Below are positions 1 to 8,306 of a stretch of 64,000 bases of DNA, piece after piece. A program made the translations under genes and the position numbers. Where the stretch lies: contig JAFQUP010000217.1 of assembly GCA_017408405.1 (NCBI GenBank), positions 19,188 to 83,187 of the forward strand, given 5' to 3'. The notes below the pieces were generated by a model. It saw nothing but the letters and a program-made list of their open reading frames with translations, was not told where the DNA came from and did not search any database. How positions within the stretch are numbered: the first letter of the stretch is position 1; every line of letters starts with the position of its first letter. The stretch is from Thermoguttaceae bacterium. GTDB lineage: Bacteria > Planctomycetota > Planctomycetia > Pirellulales > Thermoguttaceae.

Positions 1-174
1 AAGGGCATCGCCAGTAAGAGCTTCGATCCACCAGCGTTTTCGCTCGACGGAGGGGTCTCCTTGGGCAAGGATTTTTGTGCCTTCAGAATTCAGGACGATG
101 GATTGAAGAGCAATCATTTCGATGCCGATGAGAAGAGAAAGGATCGAGCTAAAAAACCAAATTTTGCGAAACAT
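1..174 (-). CDS. N-terminus of a membrane-anchored or exported protein of unknown function (truncated by window edge)
   Basis: The reverse strand reads 58 codons without a stop, from an ATG at 174 to the window edge. The protein begins MFRKIWFFSSILSLLIGIEM, a basic start followed by a hydrophobic stretch, which fits an uncleaved signal anchor or a signal peptide. The remainder (about 30 residues) is mixed polar and contains a KRWW segment. I do not recognise the family. The start is the first ATG after an in-frame stop. No function is proposed. Confidence 0.6.
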   Translation of the reverse strand, partial: MFRKIWFFSSILSLLIGIEMIALQSIVLNSEGTKILAQGDPSVERKRWWIEALTGDAL

Positions 175-574
175 TTCAAAACTCCGTAAAAAATAAAGAG
201 CCGCTTTCATTTTGAGAATCGGCATGAAAGTAACTTTTCTTTTTGAATTCCTGAAAAAAACGATTTTTAGGAAATTGCGGAAATTTTGGCGGAGAACCAA
301 GTGCGGGAAACTTTTAGGCGGAGGGAAATTACTTGAGGATTTGTGGTTCAGAATTTTTGATGTTTTCTTTATGGAGGAAGGAATTTGCCAGGAAGAGATT
401 CTGTTTTGGAATTTTTTGTTATTTGGTTTCCTGAGAGATTTTGAGAATGAGCGATATGTTTCCTATTTTTCCAAAAATTTCTATTGTGCACAATTGAAAA
501 TTATGATATGCTTCTGAAATATGATCGTCTAAATGCTTAATGACCAGTCCTTTGTTTATGTCAAATTCGAAATC
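175..574. other. Intergenic region without a convincing gene
   Basis: This stretch separates two diverging genes. A 101-codon frame (212-517) is Phe/Lys/Arg-rich and looks like translated AT-rich spacer, so it is not called. Bases about 225-320 contain AAATTTTGGCGG-like words resembling the dispersed intergenic repeat described at 14149-14309, but the match is too weak to call. A possible weak promoter, TTGTGC (484-489) and TATGCT (507-512) with 17-bp spacing, lies upstream of the next gene. Confidence 0.5.
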
Positions 575-1804
575 ATGAACTCCAAAGATCGAATCGCCGC
601 GATATTTGAACGCAAAAAATGTGACCGTATTCCAACAGATCTTGGCGGAACGAGAAAAACGGGAATTTCAGTAACAGCACTTTATCATTTGCGCCAATGT
701 CTCGGTGTGGAGCTTCCAGCACGTCTTTATGATGTTTTTGAAGGAACCGCGGAAACCGATGAAATCTTGAAGGAAACGACCTGCTGTGACGTGGTTCATC
801 TTCCGCAGCCCGTGCCTCTTCTGGAAATAGAGTGCCTTCGGGATCAGACGAAAAAATTCTGGAAACCTTACGCGATGGAAGACGGTACTGGAGTCTTAAT
901 GCCGAAGGATTTTTATCCGGAACGGGAATTGAGCGGCGATATGTGCCTCCGGGATCTTCATGATCGGCGTTTTGGGATGATGAGACGGGGAGGTTGGCGT
1001 TTTGAGCGTTTAGTACCGGGACCGGGAACATTAGGAATGAGCGCGGAAGAAGCGGTAAAAGAAATTGCGGAGCAGAATTTTTCCGTGGCTTTTATCCCTC
1101 CTGAAGAATATTGGGAACATTTGAAATTTTTCCTCAAACGTCTTTCACGCGGAGCGAAAAAATCGTTTACGTACCACGCGGGACCACCGTCGCCATTTTT
1201 GGGAGGACTTGGTTTTCTTGAACCGATGAAGTGGATCGAATTTTTGGTAAAAAAAGAGCCGGAATCGGAGAAACTGCTTGAGAAATGGTTTGAGCTTTGG
1301 ATGGCGCAGCTTGAAAAACTTTCTGAAACGGTTGGCGACGCGGTAAATGTTCTGATTCTTGATGAAGATTTTCGCGGAATTGATCCTGAAGCGGAGGAGG
1401 TGGTTTCCAGCCGGATTCTTCCGTTTTACGCGCGAGGAATTCATGAAATGCGTCAACGTTTTGGTTTTTCCGCGAGTATTCTTTGGCAGTCGGAAGGAAA
1501 TTTTCAGGCATTTCTTCCACAGCTGATCGAAATGGGAGTTAACGGTATTTCAGTAGCGGATTCGCACTCCGGAATGGATTTACGGTGGATTAAGAAAGAA
1601 TTTGGGAAAGAACTGGTTCTCTGGGGCGGGGCGTGCAGCGCGGCAGATCTCGCGAAAAAAGAAGCGGAAGTTATTCTGGAACAGGTACGGGAGAATTTCG
1701 CCATTCTTTCGGAAAATGGCGGGTATGTTCACGCGGTGGCTGGAAGTATTCGCCCGGAGACATGTCCGGAAAATATTTTGACGTATTTTACTCAGAGAGG
1801 GTAG
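575..1804 (+). CDS. Uroporphyrinogen decarboxylase-like (URO-D superfamily) protein, methyltransferase type
   Basis: The 409-residue protein starts MNSKDRIAAIFERKKCDRIP, matching the typical opening of URO-D superfamily proteins related to corrinoid-dependent methyltransferases (MtaA/MtbA-like). Those proteins transfer methyl groups between corrinoids and acceptors and do not make heme. An in-frame ATG at 533 would add 14 residues, but the family normally begins at the chosen start; neither has a strong ribosome binding site. The rest is a TIM-barrel-like alternation ending in a region with ADSHSGMDL and LWGGACS, where such proteins bind substrate or metal. No corrinoid-binding protein or methyltransferase lies next to it, so the substrate is unknown. 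True heme URO-D is unlikely because the N-terminal RQAGR-type signature is absent. Confidence 0.75.
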   Translation: MNSKDRIAAIFERKKCDRIPTDLGGTRKTGISVTALYHLRQCLGVELPARLYDVFEGTAETDEILKETTCCDVVHLPQPVPLLEIECLRDQTKKFWKPYAMEDGTGVLMPKDFYPERELSGDMCLRDLHDRRFGMMRRGGWRFERLVPGPGTLGMSAEEAVKEIAEQNFSVAFIPPEEYWEHLKFFLKRLSRGAKKSFTYHAGPPSPFLGGLGFLEPMKWIEFLVKKEPESEKLLEKWFELWMAQLEKLSETVGDAVNVLILDEDFRGIDPEAEEVVSSRILPFYARGIHEMRQRFGFSASILWQSEGNFQAFLPQLIEMGVNGISVADSHSGMDLRWIKKEFGKELVLWGGACSAADLAKKEAEVILEQVRENFAILSENGGYVHAVAGSIRPETCPENILTYFTQRG

Positions 1805-2082
1805 ATTTCCTGAAAAAAACAAAAACGTCTTTTGATACTTCAGATAGGATTTTTGAACGCGGCTGAATCGAGTTAATGAAGGTAACTTCGTATGTGCCAA
1901 AAATAAACCGTATTTTATTTGAGGAAATCGTTTTTTTATTTTCAGTTAAGAGTGGGGAATTTTGAAATCCGGTTTTTCTGAAAACGAATAGATTTGATTT
2001 TCGTAAATCGGGTTTTGAAGTTTATTTAATATCCTGCCAAATTTCTTTTTGGTGTCTTTTTAATGTTTTTGGGAGAAAAACT

Positions 2083-3006
2083 ATGAGATTTTTCGAAAGG
2101 ATAGTCGGGCTTGGTACCCTGTGCTTTTGGTTTAGCAGTGTTTTCGTGAGTGCTCAGCAACCTGAATACTATGTGAACTTTCATCGCGGAGGCGGAGCGG
2201 AACGTCCTGAAAACACTCTCGAAACGTTTCTTTGGGCGTGGAACCAGGACGTTATTCCAGAAGGCGACGTTCAGTACTCAAAAGACGGCGTGGCAGTCAT
2301 GTTTCACGACGCGAATGTGAATCGGATGGTTTGGGAGCTGCCTGAAGAGTTAAAGGGAAAAAAGATTCGGGATTTCACGTGGGAAGAATTAAGAAAGTTT
2401 GACGTTGGTTCTCATGCTGGTGAAGAGTTCGCGCTTCAAAGAATTCCGACTATGGAGTCTGTTTTTTGCGCGATGTCTAATTTTCCGGAACGTTTACTTT
2501 ATCTGGATGAAAAAGGTTTGACGGAGGATAATCTTCGTGAGATAGCCAAGAGAGTTCACCATTATGGAATTGAAAAACAGATGTTTTTTACTTCCGGAAA
2601 CTACGATAAGATGCTGAAATGGAATGAGATCTGTCCGGATGGTGTTGGTATGCTTTGGCTGGGATACGTTTGGACAAAAGACCGGACGGCGAATATGGAT
2701 GGACTCAATGCTGTCCTGAAACGTCTGCGTGAGAATGATTTCAAAGGAGTGAATCATCTGGTACTTCATATTCAGGCGGATTTGAGCAAGGAAGATCCTT
2801 TTGAACCCAAAAGTGATTTTCTTCGGGCATTCGCGCGAGAAATGAAGGAACGCGGAATACCAATGGAAGTCATTACGTGGTCCAATGGCAAGAATCCGGA
2901 GGTCTACCGCAAACTTCTGGATTTGGGAATCATTGGAATCGCGACTGATTTTCCGAGTGTCGTCATGCCAGTCATTAATGAGGCCCGCGCGAAAGCCGTG
3001 AAATAG
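2083..3006 (+). CDS. Exported glycerophosphodiester phosphodiesterase family protein
   Basis: The protein is 307 residues and starts 7 bases after a GGGAG ribosome binding site. Residues 1-24 form a signal peptide ending VSAQQ. The GDPD signatures are present: HRGG at 34-37 and RPENT at 41-45, then Glu60 and Asp62 (metal ligands) and FHD at 74-76 with the second catalytic His. A later YLDEKG segment supplies the usual conserved acidic and Lys residues. The family hydrolyses glycerophosphodiesters to glycerol 3-phosphate and an alcohol on a TIM barrel; an exported version would act in the periplasm on lipid-derived or extracellular substrates. The C-terminal TDFP motif is also typical. It is transcribed alone, facing the next gene, with a dispersed repeat in between. 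Confidence 0.9.
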   Translation: MRFFERIVGLGTLCFWFSSVFVSAQQPEYYVNFHRGGGAERPENTLETFLWAWNQDVIPEGDVQYSKDGVAVMFHDANVNRMVWELPEELKGKKIRDFTWEELRKFDVGSHAGEEFALQRIPTMESVFCAMSNFPERLLYLDEKGLTEDNLREIAKRVHHYGIEKQMFFTSGNYDKMLKWNEICPDGVGMLWLGYVWTKDRTANMDGLNAVLKRLRENDFKGVNHLVLHIQADLSKEDPFEPKSDFLRAFAREMKERGIPMEVITWSNGKNPEVYRKLLDLGIIGIATDFPSVVMPVINEARAKAVK

Positions 3007-3054
3007 TTGAATTGCGTTTGCGGCAGAGTATTGGATGAGATTGAGAGATAAGAG

Positions 3055-3213
3055 AGGTTTTTTCCTAAACTTAATTTTCAGAACGGATGATTTTGGTTTT
3101 TGCGTGCGTATCCGGAAATCCCGCGTATTTTCGTGAGTCCGGAACTTCAAGTACCTTGCCAAAACTCAAAACATTCTCGTTTTTGATCGGAAGACTGTTT
3201 GGGAAAAGTCACT
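3055..3213 (+). repeat. Dispersed intergenic repeat, copy A
   Basis: This is one of about ten diverged copies of a roughly 160-bp intergenic element. It shares the ordered words CTAAACTTAATTTTCAG, TCCGGAAATCCCGCGTATTT, CCGGAACTTC, AAAACTCAAAACATTCTCG and GACTGTTTGGGAA with the copies at 34052-34212 and 35581-35746. It lies between two convergent genes. Assignment rests on eye alignment only. Confidence 0.65.
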
Positions 3214-3328
3214 AAAAAACGCGGAGCAGATAAATTTTCTGTTTCGCGTTCATGATTTTAAAGATATTTTCTGGAAACTTTAACCTTGAAAGTATCCTGG
3301 ATTTTTTCAGCGGGAATATTTTGATGAT

Positions 3329-4444
3329 TCAGCTGATATTTTCTTTCTGAATAACATTATTTTCCTGTTCAGCTTTGGTAGCGTTTTTTCTGTAACCGGT
3401 GTTTTTCTTTTCTTTTTTCTTTTCGTGCTCAAGCTGGCAAATCAGAGCATGAACAAGAAATTCAATTTCCGCTTCTTTATGATTGGAATTTACGGCCAGA
3501 GTAATTTGAGGTTTTCGCGTGAAGTGCGTGATGCCAATTTGGTATCCGCGAATTCTCATCCCATTTACGGTTTCTTTAGCATTAGGTACTTTAAGCAGGA
3601 CGAAAGGCAAATTGGAATTTGAAGAGAAATTCAAGCCAGAATGGTTCAGTTTTTCAACGAGTATTCTTCTGTTTCTTTCCAGAGCCTCGTGCCTTTGGGA
3701 ACGCATGGCGAGTTCCAGTGCTTTCGTACTGGCGACGACTGTCGAAAGCGGCATCTGATTTCTTGAACAGCAGCATGGTTCGCTTTTCTTAAGATTTCTG
3801 AGCCATTTCCGATTTCCGGTAAGAAAACCGCCGCTTGAACCAAGAGCCTCAGTCAATGATCCGCAGGAAAAACACGGTACGGTTTCATTCGGCTCAAAAT
3901 ACTGATTTGCCGTAATTCCGTAATAGTCGAAAGTTCCCCGATAGTTTGGTCCGAGAAGCCCAACCCCTAATGAATCATCAAGAATAATCAGAGCCGGAAT
4001 TCCTGTTTGCGCTGAAAATTGTTCCAGACGTTTTTTCCAGAGATCGACCGGGGCGATTGATCCATTCATTTCGCAAATGCCATTGGCAAGAAATACCACA
4101 CGTGAAACCGTTTGCGGGAGAGATTCAAGGCAGTGTTCATTGATCGTTCCAACCGTGACGGTTTCATGGCGCCGCTGAATAATCTCAAGAGCGTCCGGAA
4201 TTGAACCGTCCGTTTCCTCGGGAATAAAAATACGGTCATTGGTCTGAATCAAATTTCGCAGCAAAGCGACCAGTGCCAGATAACTGTCTGGAAAAAAGAG
4301 AGTCATTTCAGTACCAAAAAACTGCGAGATTTTCCTCTCGAAAACCTGATAGTAATCTATCGGTTTTTCAGAGTCAAACGTTAGCTGGAGAATCTCCGGG
4401 TCCGTTCGTATCGCGAGGTAATCTGACGTACTGAATGAATACAT
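3329..4444 (-). CDS. LCB1-like member of the PLP-dependent alpha-oxoamine synthase fold, lacking the PLP lysine
   Basis: The 371-residue protein resembles the alpha-oxoamine synthase family (serine palmitoyltransferase, KBL, BioF). It keeps the signature LIILDDSLGVGLLGPNYRG (152-170), equivalent to the family's DEAHSxGvlGxxGRG, and GSLTEALGSSGGFLTG (195-210), equivalent to GTfSKslGs.GG. At the position of the PLP-binding Lys it has Glu199, and at the His that stacks on the cofactor ring it has Leu159. Asp156 remains. This pattern matches the non-catalytic LCB1/SPTLC1 subunit of eukaryotic serine palmitoyltransferase, which also has a substituted His and no Lys. The last 35 residues are Lys/Glu/Asn-rich. 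A catalytic partner is not visible in the window. It may be a structural partner of a sphingoid-base synthase; alternatively it is a pseudoenzyme with another role. Confidence 0.75.
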   Translation of the reverse strand: MYSFSTSDYLAIRTDPEILQLTFDSEKPIDYYQVFERKISQFFGTEMTLFFPDSYLALVALLRNLIQTNDRIFIPEETDGSIPDALEIIQRRHETVTVGTINEHCLESLPQTVSRVVFLANGICEMNGSIAPVDLWKKRLEQFSAQTGIPALIILDDSLGVGLLGPNYRGTFDYYGITANQYFEPNETVPCFSCGSLTEALGSSGGFLTGNRKWLRNLKKSEPCCCSRNQMPLSTVVASTKALELAMRSQRHEALERNRRILVEKLNHSGLNFSSNSNLPFVLLKVPNAKETVNGMRIRGYQIGITHFTRKPQITLAVNSNHKEAEIEFLVHALICQLEHEKKKEKKNTGYRKNATKAEQENNVIQKENIS

Positions 4445-4679
4445 TTGGGGAGTTTGGAAAAATGTTTGCTGAATATTGAATCATATCGGTAAATTTAACA
4501 TGAATCGACACTTTCTTCAAGGTTGATTTTGGAAAATTTCAAATATTTTCAAAAATTTCCCTAAAATTGTTTCCAGGAGAAATTCAAGTCTGAATTTTAA
4601 CAGACAGAACCTGCTCAAGAACTGTTTCGGGCATCAATATCCAGCTTTTTAATGAGGGTTAAAGTTCCTTTAAAGCAGG

Positions 4680-5750
4680 TTAAGGGCAATTTCCTGAATC
4701 CAGTGAGATGGATTCTGAATTCGCGTCTTCCATGGCGGCTCGAGTTTCATTTCGCGCGGAAAAATAGAAAAAGACACCAAGAAGAGCTGTCAGAAGGCAG
4801 ACCAGGCGGTAGGCAAGCATGACGACCAGTCCGATTCCCTCATTGCCGATTTCGTCTCGATAAAGCTCATCCAAAACGACTTCCACCGGCCCAACCGGGA
4901 GCGGAATCGCGGACATTGACATACTGGTTGGCGAAATGTAGAGATGCTGCGCGTAAGTCGGTATCGTCAATTCACTCGCACGCCAAATTCCGTCAGCCAG
5001 AAAATAAAGTGAAGTCGCGAAGAGTGCGTGAATCAGGATACTCACTCCAAGAACTCCCAGAAGTTGGATGGGGTAATTTCGGTAAAGGCGGACGCTTGAG
5101 GCAATCTTCCGGAAAAACTCTTCGGCTTTGGAGCGCGGCGGCGGAAGTTCTTTTTTCCTTTCAGGAGGCAGGAGAAGCACGAGCCAGCCGATTGTTCCCG
5201 CGGCCCAGGCAATCAGGACAGCCCATGAGGCGGAACGGAGCGTGGGTGAAATGGCCGGGTTTTGGAAGATGCCCATCCAGAGCATCACTAAGGAGGCCAG
5301 CATGAACAGCGCGTAAAGTCCAATCATGCGATCGACAAACATTGAACCGAGAATTACCGGCCCCGCGTTCGGATAATTCTCTTTTTCACGGCGGGTCAAA
5401 AGCCAGGCTTTCAGAAGATCTCCGCCAACGATTCCCATCGGAGCGAGATTGAAAAGGTAACCGATATACCCAATTCGAAGTGTGTTCCAAAAACCAACTT
5501 TCATCTTTTCAATGCGTACGAGGCCCCACCAGCGAATGATCGTCGCGAGTACCGCCAGAAAGGTAAAAAGAAATCCCAGCAGCAGCGAGGTCCAGATTTT
5601 TTCGCCGTGCAGGAGTCCGTCCATCGTTTTTTCATTTTGTGTCGCGCGCCAGACCAGAAATGCCAAAATACCAAGTGATATTCCAATTTTGGCAAGGAAA
5701 AGAAAAAAAGAACGAAATTTTTGCCATGGCGTGTGCTGCTTTTTATTCAT
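4680..5750 (-). CDS. YbhN/UPF0104-type integral membrane protein (lysylphosphatidylglycerol synthase transmembrane-like)
   Basis: The 356-residue protein has a short basic N-terminus and about seven to eight hydrophobic segments spread along its length. It contains the family hallmark GGDLLKAWLLTRRE (109-122) after NLAPMGIVGG, and a late AIPLPVGPVEV segment. These are characteristic of the UPF0104/LPG_synthase_TM family, whose members act as lipid flippases or modifiers (the MprF membrane half, AglD, planctomycete homologues). No C-terminal aminoacyl-transferase domain is present, so lysylation is not supported; moving a lipid-linked substrate across the inner membrane is the likelier role. 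It lies 235 bp upstream of the LCB1-like gene on the same strand, so a joint function in lipid handling is possible but unproven. Confidence 0.8.
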   Translation of the reverse strand: MNKKQHTPWQKFRSFFLFLAKIGISLGILAFLVWRATQNEKTMDGLLHGEKIWTSLLLGFLFTFLAVLATIIRWWGLVRIEKMKVGFWNTLRIGYIGYLFNLAPMGIVGGDLLKAWLLTRREKENYPNAGPVILGSMFVDRMIGLYALFMLASLVMLWMGIFQNPAISPTLRSASWAVLIAWAAGTIGWLVLLLPPERKKELPPPRSKAEEFFRKIASSVRLYRNYPIQLLGVLGVSILIHALFATSLYFLADGIWRASELTIPTYAQHLYISPTSMSMSAIPLPVGPVEVVLDELYRDEIGNEGIGLVVMLAYRLVCLLTALLGVFFYFSARNETRAAMEDANSESISLDSGNCP

Positions 5751-5849
5751 AATTGAAAACGAAATCCGAAATCAAAAAAGTCAAAATGAAAACGAATGAA
5801 GCGGAAAAGATCAGGAGCTTCGAAAGGTTTTGCTGAATCCGGGAGACCC

Positions 5850-5889
5850 TCCACAAATAAAACGGGACACCGCGTTGAACAGTGTCCCG
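5850..5889 (-). terminator. Rho-independent terminator of the secreted Gln/Pro-rich protein gene
   Basis: CGGGACAC (5863-5870) and GTGTCCCG (5882-5889) form a perfect 8-bp stem with an 11-nt loop. On the reverse strand it is followed by TTTTATTT, giving the expected U-tract, 15 bases after the stop codon of the gene ending at 5904. Confidence 0.85.
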
Positions 5890-5903
5890 AATTGAACAGA
5901 AAT

Positions 5904-6830
5904 TTATTTTCCGGCCGGTTCGTAATGCGGACGGACGACACCGCGGCGATTCGGAGCGTACGGATTAAAGTAAGCGGCTTTTTTTTCTTCTTCCTTGTCT
6001 TCATCTTCTTCCGCTTCTTCATCCATTTTTTCTTTATCGGTTTTTTCCTGATTCGCTTCAGGATTCACGTGAACGGTTGGCCCGGAACCAGAGAAACCGT
6101 AGGAAGCTCCCGGACGATTGGTATTTGTTCCTGTGTTCATTTGACCGTAAGCGGCTCCAACGGTTTGAGCGCCGACATTCGTATTGAATTGCGTCTGCTG
6201 CTGGACTTTTGTCTGGTTTTGATTTTGCTGAACCGTGTTGAGCTGGTTCTGCATCTGTTTTCTTTTCTGTTCAGCTTCAAGCGCGGGTTTTACGTACAGA
6301 TTGTAGTTGTCGATACCCGTGAAATTGTCGCGTCGGTAAAGATTCATGTACGGGCTCAAAACAGGTGCCGCTTCATAGTTCGCGAAAGGCTTTTCCGGAG
6401 CCTGACTTGGCGTATGCTGCCCGTACTGGACGGGACCGTTGAAAGAACGGGTCGGCTGAGCCTGCTGCGCGGCATATGGATTCAGAGTCGGCATTGGTTT
6501 TCCAGCGGCTCCCGGAATTCCAGGCATACCCGGAACGTTTCCGCCTTGGGTGAATTGGGAATTGACTGAATTTGGAGTCGTACTCTGGATTGCCGGAAGA
6601 GAAGTCCCAGCTGGCTGGGATACCGCGGCACCCGGCGGCAGTGCGGAAGGCGTTACCTGTGTGCCTGGCGGCGGGTACTGCGCGAAAAGAGAATTGACGG
6701 AAAAAGCAAAGATTCCGAAAACAAACAGAGAACCCATTACGGCAAAATCGCCCAAATGACTGAAACTGCCTGCCGGTTTGAAACTGGCGAAAAACTGTCT
6801 CAAGTGAAAATATCCGGATTTTGTGTTCAT
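5904..6830 (-). CDS. Exported or membrane-anchored Gln/Pro/Ala-rich protein with acidic C-terminal stretch, function unknown
   Basis: The 308-residue protein has a long N-terminal region with a hydrophobic segment (about residues 30-50, ending NSLFAQY), consistent with a signal peptide or anchor. The middle is low-complexity, rich in Pro, Gly, Gln and Asn (for example QQNQNQTKVQQQTQ), with little predicted globular structure. Near the end comes a run of Glu, Asp and Lys, then NPYAPNRRG and VRPHYEPAGK. No catalytic domain is recognisable. It has its own terminator and a plausible -10 (TAAAAT, reverse strand, 6881-6886), so it is probably a single-gene unit. It could be a cell-envelope or surface structural protein, which is inference from composition only. 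Confidence 0.7.
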   Translation of the reverse strand: MNTKSGYFHLRQFFASFKPAGSFSHLGDFAVMGSLFVFGIFAFSVNSLFAQYPPPGTQVTPSALPPGAAVSQPAGTSLPAIQSTTPNSVNSQFTQGGNVPGMPGIPGAAGKPMPTLNPYAAQQAQPTRSFNGPVQYGQHTPSQAPEKPFANYEAAPVLSPYMNLYRRDNFTGIDNYNLYVKPALEAEQKRKQMQNQLNTVQQNQNQTKVQQQTQFNTNVGAQTVGAAYGQMNTGTNTNRPGASYGFSGSGPTVHVNPEANQEKTDKEKMDEEAEEDEDKEEEKKAAYFNPYAPNRRGVVRPHYEPAGK

Positions 6831-7074
6831 GGCTTTACCTGATAGTTTGAGTATGAAATGCTATTTAACCTTTTCTTTTTATTTTACTACGAAATAAAGA
6901 TTTCGAAAAGGTGGGCCTTCCGATTTTTGGAACTTTTTCAGTAAATATTTTCCTGTTTGGGATGTGTTCACTGGAAAAATATGCCGGTTATTCAAAATAT
7001 CGGAATTAAGTGGCGTGTTTCTCCGGGTTTTTGTGAAAATTTGGAAAAATTTTTTATTTTTTGGTGAAATTTTC

Positions 7075-7103
7075 TTGACATTTAATTTTCGCGGAAATAA
7101 AAT
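7075..7103 (+). promoter_or_regulatory. Sigma70-type promoter for the RluA-family gene
   Basis: TTGACA (7075-7080) and TAAAAT (7098-7103) are separated by 17 bp, about 45 bp before the chosen ATG at 7150. This supports starting the gene at 7150 and not at the upstream in-frame codon at 6964. Confidence 0.75.
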
Positions 7104-7149
7104 TGAAGTTTATTGGATTGTTGGTGAACTTTTTTTAGTTATTTTATCC

Positions 7150-7866
7150 ATGGAAATTATTTATTCAGACGGGCCAGTCCTGGTCATCAACAAACCGGCA
7201 GGTATTCTCGTTCAGTCTCCTCCCGGCATTGATTCCCTCGTGGACCAGATTAAAGAATACTATCGTGAACTGGAGGGAAAACCGTCGGATGCCAATATTT
7301 ATCTTGGTGTTCCTCATCGTTTGGACCGGCCGGCAACCGGCTGCATGATTTTCGCGCGTCATGCCAGAGCCGCGAAACGGATTTCGGATCAGTTTCAAAT
7401 GCGAATGGTCGTGAAAAAATACTGGGTTCTCGTCTCAGGTATCGTACCGGAAGATCGCGGCGACTGGGAGGATTTCATCCGCAAGGTGCCTGGGGAACCG
7501 CGTTCAGAGATCGTTACGTCACGTCATCCGGAGGGGCGCTGGTCGCTTCTTCATTATGTCGTGAAAAAACGTTATCCTGAAAAAAACTGTACCTGGCTGG
7601 AAATCGAACTGGAGACAGGGAGGACCCACCAAATCAGACTTCAAACTTCTTCACGCGGTTTCCCGGTGCTGGGGGACAGCCAGTACGGTTCCAATGTGCC
7701 GTTTGGCGAGCAGTTTGAGGATGAACGTCTTCGCGCGATTGCCCTTCACAGCCGATCAATTCGGCTTAGGCATCCAATGCGTGAAGAGCGTATTTTCATT
7801 GAGGCTCCACTTCCGGGAAATTGGAAGGAGTTTCTTGGTGAGGATCCGGAGGGACAAATTTCCTGA
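7150..7866 (+). CDS. RluA-family RNA pseudouridine synthase
   Basis: The 238-residue protein opens with MEIIYSDGPVLVINKPAGIL, the standard catalytic-domain start of RluA-type enzymes. The catalytic motif HRLDRPATG (56-64) contains the nucleophilic Asp59, and GRTHQIRLQ (about 157-165) is the second family signature. There is no N-terminal S4 domain, so it belongs with the short RluA/RluC-like group that isomerises uridine in rRNA or tRNA; the exact target site cannot be read from sequence. An in-frame start at 6964 would add 62 residues of Phe-rich sequence running through the promoter, so it is rejected. Confidence 0.9.
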   Translation: MEIIYSDGPVLVINKPAGILVQSPPGIDSLVDQIKEYYRELEGKPSDANIYLGVPHRLDRPATGCMIFARHARAAKRISDQFQMRMVVKKYWVLVSGIVPEDRGDWEDFIRKVPGEPRSEIVTSRHPEGRWSLLHYVVKKRYPEKNCTWLEIELETGRTHQIRLQTSSRGFPVLGDSQYGSNVPFGEQFEDERLRAIALHSRSIRLRHPMREERIFIEAPLPGNWKEFLGEDPEGQIS

Positions 7867-8203
7867 CGAAAGGCCGTTTCCTTGCTCCGCGCAAAACCTT
7901 TTTCCGGGTTCAAGGCAGAGAGTTTAACTGGCAATCATTTTGACGTTCAGAATGGTGAATTTTTCCAGATTCGATCTGAGTTTGCGGAAAAAGCTTGGAC
8001 CATTCAGGAAAGAGAGTTTGAAATTCAGGAAAAGCCGCTCTGCCCGGTGAATTACCGCTTAACGGCTGGTATTCCGCGAGTTGGGAATGAGCACGGTTTC
8101 TTACGGATTTTCCGCCAGAGACATACTGGGAAAGTTTGAGTGTTTCGATCGGTTTTTTGGAAAATAATTTCCGAAAATTCGTTAATTTTCTTTTGAAAAA
8201 CCA
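7867..8203. other. Intergenic region between the pseudouridine synthase gene and trpB
   Basis: No convincing gene was found. An 85-codon frame (7882-8139) lacks a ribosome binding site and recognisable features. No clear intrinsic terminator follows the upstream gene. Confidence 0.5.
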
Positions 8204-8231
8204 TTGACAAGCACTAAAAAAATGTTAAACT
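8204..8231 (+). promoter_or_regulatory. Sigma70-type promoter of trpB
   Basis: TTGACA (8204-8209) and TAAACT (8226-8231) are separated by 16 bp. The leader to the ATG at 8307 is about 70 nt. I see no Trp-codon leader peptide. Confidence 0.65.
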
Positions 8232-8306
8232 GAATAAAATATTTAAATTCTTGACGAATCGTCCGTTTCCCGATTCGCCGCCCCTGCTTTTCAATTTGAG
8301 GAGAAC

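Noticed and set aside
212..517. 101-codon forward ORF
   Set aside because: Phe/Lys/Arg-rich translation of AT-rich spacer, no ribosome binding site or recognisable domain.
5796..6569. 257-codon forward ORF
   Set aside because: Antisense shadow of the secreted Gln/Pro-rich gene (5904-6830); low-complexity codons make the other strand open by chance. It also covers that gene's terminator.
7882..8139. 85-codon forward ORF before trpB
   Set aside because: No ribosome binding site or homology-like features; ends just before the trpB promoter.
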